Part shown: piece after piece, positions 56,401-64,000 of the stretch
Layout: each line of letters starts with the position of its first letter
Numbering within the stretch: position 1 is the first letter of the stretch
DNA from: Opisthocomus hoazin
Lineage: Eukaryota; Chordata; Aves; Opisthocomiformes; Opisthocomidae
NCBI RefSeq assembly: GCF_030867145.1
Contig: NC_134440.1
Coordinates: 8,556,001 to 8,620,000 of the forward strand
DNA: 64,000 bases
Direction of reading: 5' to 3'
Position numbers and translations under genes: made by a program
The notes under the pieces: model-generated
Database searches by the model: none
What the model saw: only the letters and a program-made list of their open reading frames with translations
Told to the model about the DNA's origin: nothing

Positions 56401-59400
56401 GGGATATGGTGGGCCAAAGGAATTGAAGGTGAGGCAGAAAATGAGTGTCCTGTCCTGCTCAGAAGTCTGTAATTATCATTTAATGGCTGACTGCACTCAG
56501 TTTGGTATCCAGAAGCTCGTGTCAGAGACCAGGAATGCAGGAGGTGCCAGCTTGCCCCCAATTTGCGGTCTCAGAAGTGCCAAGTTACACGTGGGCTGTG
56601 CGAGCTCACCCTTCTCTGAAGAGATTTCAGGAGGGAAGGCCTGTTTCTCAGATTTCAAAGGTTATTAAGTAGTAGAGAGAAGTTTGTACTACTGCTGCTT
56701 CTCTTGTACTTCTGCTGATAGAAAACTTCTCTCTTTGCTGATATAATTTCTGGCACCTTTCCTGCAACCTAAATTTGGACATCAAAGAAAATGCATGTGT
56801 AACTTGTTTGTTCTAGTAACGGCTGAAGCAGTGAAATGCCTCCAGAAGTAGGCAGGGGCAGAGCCTGCTGAAAATTCAGAGCTCAGTTTATATAATGCTC
56901 TAATTCCACAAATATGTACATGTGAGACTTTTAATTAGTTACAGGAACAGAGACCTGAACCCAGGCTGCTGAGGGGCGGGGAGCTGCTGTGATGCAAGGG
57001 TAGATGGCACTGGTTCTTCAGCATGGGAAAGAGAGGCAGGGAGAGCGCTGTAAAACTCAGCATTGTGTAGCAAAGTGGAATGGAGAATAGCTGGTCATTT
57101 TCTCATTGCAGTATAAACTGAAGAAGCATGCAGTAGGCAGCATGGGGCTAGATTTTTTTCTAGTGCAAGACTGTAGAGCTGAGAGTATTGACAGAGTCCA
57201 AAAGTGGGTTGGACATAGTGATGGGGAACATCATGCCACTAAACAAGCAGTTCAGATACCACCTACCAATTTCGGAAAGTGCCAGAGTGCCGGGAGGCCT
57301 TGCCAGAGGTGAATCATTAATGTCATTTTTTTCAGTGAGTGACTCTAAATATTTTTTTTTCTGGAAGATGGTTGGGATCTTCTCAAAAACCTGTATTTGC
57401 TGGCAGAGAGGGGCTGAGGAAAAGAGACCTTTCTTGGGTGAATGGATGCCAGAGGGTGGGGGTAAAGCAGGCGAGCATGTTGTCTTTCACACCTTTTTGT
57501 CTGTGCAGGCAGAGGTCCCGAGCAAGCCCGTAGTCCGGCCGTACCGTCCCCTCACCGCGCAGGAGGTCTGTTACCAGAGGATCCAGCTGGCTCAGCAGCA
57601 GGCGGCACAGCTGGCTGTGGCCGTTCAAAAGGCCTCTCTTTCTTTGCCAGGAGAAAAGAAGAGGATTGCTCACGTGCCAAATGCAGCCCTTTCCGCAGCA
57701 GCCAGACAAAGTAAGCCAGCAGTGTTATTTTTGATCGCTGTCCTGTCCTCCCCCCTGTAAAAAGACACTGTGTTCTGTTTAAACTTGTCCGGAGTGGATG
57801 TGAAACCATCAGCTGTGTAGCACTGGCCGCGACTTGAATCTTTCCTGATAGTGACCGGGGGAAGGTCTTCCCCCTGAGAAACTCCATCTTGTTCTGAAAA
57901 GCGACAGACTAGATGTAGAGCCCTCTTTCCCCGTCTGTCTCACCCAGCCTCTCTCACTTCAGCCTGTTCTTTTTCGCTTGCTTCCTTGGAGTGTGTTTGC
58001 TCCTCATTCACTCTACCACTCAAGCCTGCAGAGGTGGCACGAACAGGAGGGAAGTACTAATTAATGCTCGTTGGTATCCCTTTGTAGTTGGAAGGACTCA
58101 GAGCTGACGTGAGGGGCAGTTAGTGCATCGTAGCTGACAGGTTTACCTCTTTCAACTCTGCTGACTCAGTCACCCCAAAACAAACAGAAATGAGGCACGT
58201 TTCCTGGCAGAAGGTTCCTTCATCCTTGCCTGGAAGGTGGTGAAATTACCCAATTTGTATCCCTCTGGAGGCTTCCATTTGAAAAAAGTTACAGCTTGCA
58301 GCATGGACCTTTTATAGTAAGTTCATTCTGGCAACTTGAAGCCCAGTGGTGGGATTTCTACCTAAAGATGTTTTCTGTTTCTTCCAGGCCTTGTGAGCAG
58401 TAAGACGACTGCTGCTGGCAGGAGTGTCACACCTTCCAATGACTCTGAAGCACCCATGCTTCCTCTGAAGGCTTGCACCTTAGCTGGGATGGCTTCAAAG
58501 ACCACCAGCACTGTCGTGCCAAAAAGGGTAGCACATGTTCCCTCCTTACAGGTAAGGGAAACTTGAAATCTTTCTGGTCATTCCCCACGGAGGGTGGTAC
58601 GTTTAACCACGCTGCTCTAAACTTAGCACTCTCTGAAGAGCGGTGTTTTGATTAGGGTGATTAAATGGGTTTGTTTCTTCCTGCGGTTTTCCTTGATAGT
58701 ATTGTATAAAAAATTAAACACTCGAGGGGTAGGAGCTTAAAAAGATAGAAATACTTAAGTGCTGCTCTGATCTCTTTGAATATTGATCACTCATCTTCGG
58801 TTTGAGTCTTGTGTTGTGCTGTCTGGCTAGGTGCGTAGCTGTTTGTGTCAGGGACTTGGAGCCTCTCGTGTTCAAAAGGCATGGCTGGATTAATGGCCTT
58901 CCTGGGCTTTGTGGGCCGTACTGAGGAAGGTGGTTATGAATAATGTCCCGCAGTGACCTATGTAGTTAAAGTGGGATCATTTAAACTTTGTGCTGCTGTT
59001 AATATTTAGTAAAAACCTCTCTCTCCCACCACTGGGATACCTGCCCGGCCTTTGGGTACTTTTGCCATGAGTTCCTCAGCAAAGAAGTCCCTCCTTTCCC
59101 CACGAGCACTGGGGAACACGTTACTTGCTAAGTCAGTTCAGAACAGAGTTCCTCATGTAGCAGCATGTGGACGGCATGAGAAGCTGTTCGCTGACGTGCT
59201 TGGCAAGGAACACAATTAGTGCCAGGACTTGATTAAAGACACCTTTATTGATGATATCTTGTGTCAAGATATGTCATAACATGCTCTAATTCATTATTTC
59301 TGTAGGAGTGAAAAGCAATTTTCTCCCTTCCCCACTATAGTAGCGTGTAACTTGAAGCCGATTAGAAATGAAAGAAATAACTGAAAGGATACAATATTTT

Positions 59401-62400
59401 TCAGTGTTATAGAGCTGCTTAAGGGTATCATATTAGAGATTGAGGGGAAAAATATATATATATAAAATGAAAATTACTGAATTCACTTGAACAGGGCATC
59501 AAAGTGGAAGTGTCATGAGGCGAATGAGCCCTCTTCCCATTGAGGTAGGACCAGTTGCTCCCCTTTGAACGTGGCCATATCTTCCGTAGAGCTATTTTTA
59601 ATACAGGTTGCAGCAGATGGTTTATGACGTCTCTTGGGTGGGATGGAGGAAGACGCACAAACAAATTAGGTGTTTGAGAGGTGAACGTACAGTTTCATCT
59701 CTGAAAAGGAGACAAATTATGTGATTTGATGGATAAACTGCTGTTAAATGGAAAACTGCAGTGGTAGGTCATAGCTTGGTCCAACATGCAGGTTTTATGC
59801 ACGAAGATGTCATCGTTCAGTTTAAGGAGGAAATGTTTTCAAGAGCATCATGATTGGCATTAAAAAAGGAAGAAAACACCCAGTGCAGCAAAGTTACAGG
59901 GATCCCATGGAAAGTGTGATGATTTAGCTGGCTGGCGGGCTGGCAGGAGTCGGCCTCCCGTTTTCTCTTCACAGCCACAATACTGAAAACCATGTCTGTG
60001 GGGCACATAACTGGTGTTGTGTGTTCGTATCTCCAGTTCCAAGCATGGTGCTTGGTACTGTGCTAGTCTTGAATCTCTTGATGTAAATGTCATCATTTTC
60101 ATGGTCTGGAATGCTCGTATGTGTAGGTGTAGTGTTGTGACTAATGCCACTGGGAGCCCTTGGCTGCTGGGTGAGTGGTGTAATGAAAAGTGGTTGGTTT
60201 TTGAAGTAGTTCAAATACTGAAGGTGGCACAAAAGCTTCAAGTGGCATTTTTAGTACCAAAAATGATGCATGTTATGTTTAGCTTTGGGCAGATTTTCAG
60301 AAAGGAAGTCATGCCACTATTAATAACATAGCAGGAAGCGTGAGAGTCTCAAAGCGACGTACTTCTTAAACCCTGAATAGCCTCTTTCTCTCTCTCTGTC
60401 TCATCTTTAGAGCACCAGCTTACAGAGGCCTGTTATTCCCACAGAATTTGGTGCTAAAGTCCCAACAAACATTCGTCAAAGATATCTCAATCTCTTCATT
60501 GATGAGTGCCTGAAATTCTGCTCCTCCTCCCAGGAAGCATTTGACAAGGTCTGTACTGATGCTTCTTATGAATAAAGTCTGCAGCAGAGAATAACATCCT
60601 TTGCCTTGGCTAAGGTCTTCTAAAATTGCAGCAAACCCAGAAAACTCTCCTAACCACAGACAGTTCTGTAGGGGAGACTGGCATTGAATAATTCCAGATG
60701 GGACAACAGAAAGTGTAATTCCCATGGGGGTTTCCAGTAGGAAATCCCATCTTTCCCTTCATTCAGAAAGCGTGCACGATCTTTTTAATAATGCCAGAAG
60801 AGGGACGTAGGGGAATGTGCGTTATGGTCGAGCTCAATGAAAAGGCCTTTTGCTCTGGTACAGCAGCAAACACCTCCTGGAATCTTAAGTGTTCAGCAGA
60901 GGTAAGTGTTTGAGATAGATGTAATTGGTAAAACTTGCTGCTTATGAGCTGCGAGGCTTTTAAGGAGCCTGCTAGCAGTAGGGAATAGTGTAGTAGGATT
61001 TCTAAAAGCAGAGTTGAGAGAGTAACGTGTTTTACTAGAAAACTTTGGCCCTTAATGTTAGTTGGGTAAGTGTGGGACGCTATGTGGTGTGTTTTGTAAC
61101 CAAAGCAGATGCCACGAGGATTTCTTCTGTGGGATTCCACCTTCACAGCTCCCTAGGGGGAATGTTCCTGTTGTATCCAAGGAGTAACCATTTGCCAGAT
61201 TCCCTTTTCTTGCCACTTAAGATCTTTCACTGCCACCGAAGTGGGGAAAACAGCTTTTCCCAGGCAGTTCCAGAACTGCTTTGTTAATCTGTCAGAAAAG
61301 GTTTCACGCAAAAATGCTTCTTCCAGCACTTTGTTTAAAATACAACTATTTTTTTCTCTTACTCACCAAAGCAGGCCCCAAAACCAGTATATATTTGTGC
61401 CATGTTCCACTTTATTACTCGATTCCTTGACAGGCGATTTTTTTTGCTATCATACTTGGATTCTGTATTTTAAGAGCCAAACATTTCTTTTCTCCAAAAG
61501 CAGTAGTGGAAAGAGAGCATGTAGTAATGACTTGCATTGTTTGCAGGCTCTGTCAGAAGAGAAGGTGGCTTATGAACGTAGCACCAGTCGCAACATCTAC
61601 CTGAACGTGGCAGTGAACACCCTAAAGAAGCTCCGAAGCCTAGTGCCCAATTCCCCGTCCAGTACGAACAGTACGTACCACGTTTGTGGTTTAGTAATCG
61701 GAGCCCTGCTTGGATTAGAAGCCACGGAGAGGGAACTTGTTGAAAAGACAGACCCATTTCTCAGAAGCATTATGCTGAAAGGCAAACAACTCCAGTTAGC
61801 TTTTTATAGTCTGGCAAGCTTTAATGGGCCTTCAAGAGGCAAGTCCTACGATGCTTTGTTGGCTGTCTGAACCTAAATGGAGATAATGCCACATGGATTT
61901 TTTTTTTTTTTTAGCACAAGTTCTTTAAAATGAAAAGCCCCGCTAATGGAGTAACTTTCACATGATGCCTTCAAAGTGATAGACTCGTCCATCACCACAG
62001 AAATCTGTTACACACATTAAGCTTCAAGAGAGAAACGAAGAGGGTTAAGACATTTCATTATTGGCTCTCGAGAGGGTACATTAAACAATCAATTTGTGCT
62101 GTTCTTGTGAATTTTTTTTTCCTGGTCTCTTCCCTTTCTCCCCTCTGTCTTCATTACCTTCATGGCCATTAGTCAGAGCGGCTGAACTTGGGAGGCTGGC
62201 CTTTAGGAGAGGGCTGCCAGTTAATGATTAGTAAAAAGCACCTATCTGCCATTATCTGATGTGCTGAGCATATTCTAGAGCTCTGAAGCTCCTTTCTAAA
62301 AGAAGTTGAAAGATTCAGTGTGGGAGTCTGGTCTGCAGGGGCCTGACAACAAAGCCGTGCGCTGTGGGCAGGTGATCCCACCATGCAGTACATGACTGGG

Positions 62401-62874
62401 TCGAGTTGCTTCAGTGCTTAGTCCTCTCTTGCTTTTGGTCGGTAGGAGGCCTTGCTGGGCAGACTAAGCAGACAGAGCTACCATAGTTTCCAGCAGAACT
62501 GTAAAAATGTCCTTGCTGCCCTTAAAAAAAGTTGCTGCGGGCTGACAGTGCAAAGAGAAAGCTCCATGTAGTGCTAGAATGAAAATGCTAGGCCACCACC
62601 TCACACGTGCCAATTTCTGGAGCAGAGCAAGAATTGAAGAGGATAACTGCAGTCCTCATTCTGCCCATGTGTAGTGCCCCAAGCCCTAGGACTGAAGTCA
62701 CTTACTCAGCTGGGTGCCTGATCTCTGTCTTGTTTTGCTTCTTCCCTCTTCTCGCTGCAGAGACAAGTAACAAGAAAGTGGTGTCCCATGAAGCTGTGCT
62801 GGGAGGGAAGCTTGCTGCTAAGACAAGCTTTACTCTAAACCGGTCAGGGAGCTTGAGAGCAGAGGATTTAACAG
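35226..62874 (+). CDS. REXO1: RNA exonuclease 1 homolog (Elongin A-binding protein 1), 5' part, runs off the window
   Basis: Eight coding exons (35226-35406, 49844-51609, 54983-55084, 57509-57710, 58388-58551, 60411-60548, 61547-61670, 62761-62874) join in phase to give 930 codons plus one base. The human protein has about 1,220, so the missing ~290 should include the DEDDh exonuclease domain. Residues 1-36 contain [15 protein letters not shown] and a CCCH-like set (C13, C27, C32, H36). Exon 2 has the family motif [21 protein letters not shown], a Lys/Glu/Ser-rich disordered core, HVDLFGDES and [13 protein letters not shown]. Later exons carry [23 protein letters not shown], a helical [16 protein letters not shown] and [19 protein letters not shown]1 (TCEB3BP1) binds Elongin A in the nucleus. 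Its exonuclease activity cannot be judged here. Start chosen by N-terminal identity to the family. Confidence 0.96.
39417..40275 (+). mobile_element. CR1 LINE 3' fragment, ~860 bp
   Basis: Encodes the C-terminal CR1 reverse-transcriptase region: [20 protein letters not shown], then after a frameshift near 39590 [34 protein letters not shown] and [15 protein letters not shown], ending near ESPSLEIFQ. The tail is TATTCTGTGATTCTGTGATT. It is the least decayed CR1 in the window but is 5'-truncated and inactive. Confidence 0.95.
41490..42006 (+). mobile_element. CR1 LINE 3' fragment, ~520 bp
   Basis: Recognised by [19 protein letters not shown] on the + strand and the tail GGTCCCTTCCAACCCAAACC then ATTCTATGATG. 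It is more diverged than the copy at 39417, and several frames are broken. Confidence 0.92.
45541..45553. repeat. poly-C tract
   Basis: Thirteen consecutive C residues in REXO1 intron 1, preceded by TTT. A simple repeat. Confidence 0.95.
49844..51609 (+). CDS. REXO1: REXO1 coding exon 2 (large disordered exon)
   Basis: Acceptor CTGTTTTACAG at 49843 and donor AAGCAG|GTAATA. Encodes residues 61-649. The N-terminal quarter and the last ~60 codons are best conserved with human. The middle is Lys/Ser/Glu-rich low complexity with runs such as [10 protein letters not shown], and a poly-Ser run precedes [12 protein letters not shown]. Confidence 0.96.
51610..54982 (+). other. REXO1: REXO1 intron 2
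   Basis: No gene, RNA or mobile element recognised. The sequence has ordinary intronic composition. Confidence 0.6.
54983..55084 (+). CDS. REXO1: REXO1 coding exon 3
   Basis: Acceptor GTTGTTTTCCAG at 54982 and donor GGAAAC|GTAAGT. Encodes 34 residues (650-683) with [15 protein letters not shown], identical to human in this motif. Confidence 0.95.
55085..57508 (+). other. REXO1: REXO1 intron 3
   Basis: Nothing recognised beyond intronic sequence. A GC-richer patch at 56095-56260 has no conserved frame. Confidence 0.6.
57509..57710 (+). CDS. REXO1: REXO1 coding exon 4
   Basis: Acceptor TCTGTGCAG at 57508 and donor GACAAA|GTAAGC, phase 1. Encodes residues 684-750 with [19 protein letters not shown], a Gln/Ala-rich helix, then [11 protein letters not shown]. 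Confidence 0.94.
58388..58551 (+). CDS. REXO1: REXO1 coding exon 5
   Basis: Acceptor TTTCTTCCAG at 58387 and donor TTACAG|GTAAGG. Encodes residues 751-805, ending [19 protein letters not shown] and PSLQ, close to the human TLSGMASKTTT region. Confidence 0.93.
58552..60410 (+). other. REXO1: REXO1 intron 5
   Basis: Nothing recognised apart from a short (AT)n stretch near 59453-59466. Confidence 0.6.
60411..60548 (+). CDS. REXO1: REXO1 coding exon 6
   Basis: Acceptor CATCTTTAG at 60410 and donor GACAAG|GTCTGT. Encodes residues 806-851 with [19 protein letters not shown], strongly conserved. Confidence 0.94.
60549..62760 (+). other. REXO1: REXO1 introns 6 and 7 (interrupted by exon 7)
   Basis: No RNA gene or mobile element recognised. 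A run of T at about 61900-61914 is the only simple repeat. Confidence 0.55.
61547..61670 (+). CDS. REXO1: REXO1 coding exon 7
   Basis: Acceptor TTGTTTGCAG at 61546 and donor CGAACA|GTACGT, phase 1. Encodes residues 852-892 with EEKVAYERS and [15 protein letters not shown]. Confidence 0.95.
62761..62874 (+). CDS. REXO1: REXO1 coding exon 8 (last in window)
   Basis: Acceptor CTCGCTGCAG at 62760 and donor TAACAG|GTAAGA, phase 1. Encodes residues 893-930 with [19 protein letters not shown]. The next exon is not found before 64000. Confidence 0.95.
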
Positions 62875-64000
62875 GTAAGACCCCGCTCCTGCGAGGCTGT
62901 GACCCGTAAATAATAGCTGGACGTAGAACGCTGTGACTGGGGAGAGCAGGATCTTGCTGATGCGTGAAGTGCTGTGATGTATCTGCGGGCCAGTGTTATG
63001 AGTTGTTACCTAACTGCAGTGCCGGGCTGCAGAGTTGCTCAATGAACGGTTCGCCACTCTGATCAGCGCTTTCCTGACTTCCCCACTTTGGGCTGGGAGT
63101 TCACTGATGTAGTCTGCGTGGCTTTGATGTAGCATCAGGAACTGTTCAGAGCTGCCTCTTGTGTTTTGGGTATTGCCGACTTTGGGGCTTTTATTTCTGG
63201 ATTTTACTTCAACTTTCTTGCCCTGAAGCAGTACTTTACAATGTGCCTGTCGGATTAAAAGGCAAACTTACAAATATCTCCATCTGCTCTGCAGGGCTCA
63301 TTTTCACGTTTACGAATGTCATAGTAAGGTCATATCGTAGCCAAAGGATTGTGCCACAAGCATTATTCGTTTTGGCTCAGATCGGTTATGGGTATTTTGG
63401 TTGCCAAGAGATGTAGGCAAATTGTTGAGGAGATCAGAGAAGAGACGGGGAGGCCACAGAGCAGAAGGAATTGACATGGAGAAAGCTTAAAAGAGCCTGT
63501 ATAGCTCAGCTAAGCAACATCAAAGGGTGCACTGCAATATTGGAAGGGTTTAACGTAGCAGCGAAAGAAGAGATATTGAGCAGAGTGCAAGAAGTTATAA
63601 TTATGCTGTGAAATGAAACGAGCAGCCTGGAATCAACAGCAAGAAGAAAGCTTCAGATAATGAATTTTTTAGCTAGCTGTGGGTGGCCTTTGAGGGGTAT
63701 TCTCTGGGCTGTGTTGCAAATTATCAGTTAAAGCATTTGAAACATTAAGATGGGAGAAGTCTCACACTGGTAATAAAAAGGGCTGAAGATGGGCGCTTTG
63801 GAGGAATTCTGTTTCAGCTGTGTTTTCCAGACTGAATACTGGTTGTTGAAGAGGTTAAAAATCACCTTGTGCACCAATGATGAGAGTTTTAAAAATACTG
63901 CCCTGGCACCTATTTCCCTGTCAATCCTGAACAAAGGCAGTGGAAGCAATTTTAGAATAGTGGGAGTCCCTGCCGGGAGGCTTGATAAAGCAAAAAATAG
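62875..64000 (+). other. REXO1: REXO1 intron 8, partial
   Basis: Starts with GTAAGA and continues to the window edge. No next exon is seen, so the exonuclease domain lies outside this window. Confidence 0.7.

Noticed and set aside
63495-63540. TATAGCTCAGCTAAGC, resembling a tRNA A box
   Set aside because: It lacks the GG of the A box, and no B box or cloverleaf arms could be found downstream.

Overview
This is nuclear DNA from a bird, probably a GC-rich microchromosome segment equivalent to chicken chromosome 28 and human 19p13.3. Three lines of evidence support this. Five fragments of CR1 LINEs, the main avian retrotransposon, are present with their typical 3' tails. The genes have multiple small exons with GT-AG introns. 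ABHD17A is followed by REXO1 in the same orientation, as at human 19p13.3. The species cannot be named from the sequence.

Layout, all genes on the + strand: (1) 1-6.9 kb is GC-rich and has no recognisable gene. It holds several AT-richer islands that look like conserved non-coding elements, and it ends in a degenerate repeat that runs into a CpG island. (2) 6.9-15.8 kb is a complete A20/AN1 zinc-finger gene of the ZFAND5/ZFAND6 family, with five coding exons and 207 codons. (3) 15.8-20.2 kb holds a decayed minisatellite, a perfect 22-bp-arm palindrome, a second CpG island with ETS and X-box-like sites, and a G-rich higher-order minisatellite. (4) 20.2-25.7 kb is ABHD17A, complete, with four coding exons, 304 codons and an intact Ser-Asp-His triad. 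(5) 25.7-34.7 kb is GC-rich and gene-poor. It has 41-bp and 62-bp minisatellites, a TATA-containing candidate promoter, an orphan poly(A) signal and two CR1 fragments joined in opposite orientation. KLF16, which lies here in human, is not visible. (6) 34.7-64 kb is REXO1: a CpG-island promoter with a perfect TISU/YY1 element, exon 1, a 14.4-kb intron, then exons 2-8. The gene runs off the right edge before its exonuclease domain.

The main result is comparative. In human, ZFAND5 lies near ABHD17B (9q21.13) and ZFAND6 lies near ABHD17C (15q25.1), but ABHD17A on 19p13.3 has no ZFAND neighbour. Here a ZFAND5/6-type gene sits directly upstream of ABHD17A. The simplest reading is a third ohnolog of the ZFAND5/6 family, kept in this bird and lost from the human paralogon.

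The genes are not an operon and share no pathway. One binds ubiquitin, one is a depalmitoylase and one is an RNA exonuclease-family protein. Most long open frames elsewhere are by-products of high GC or of stop-free tandem repeats.
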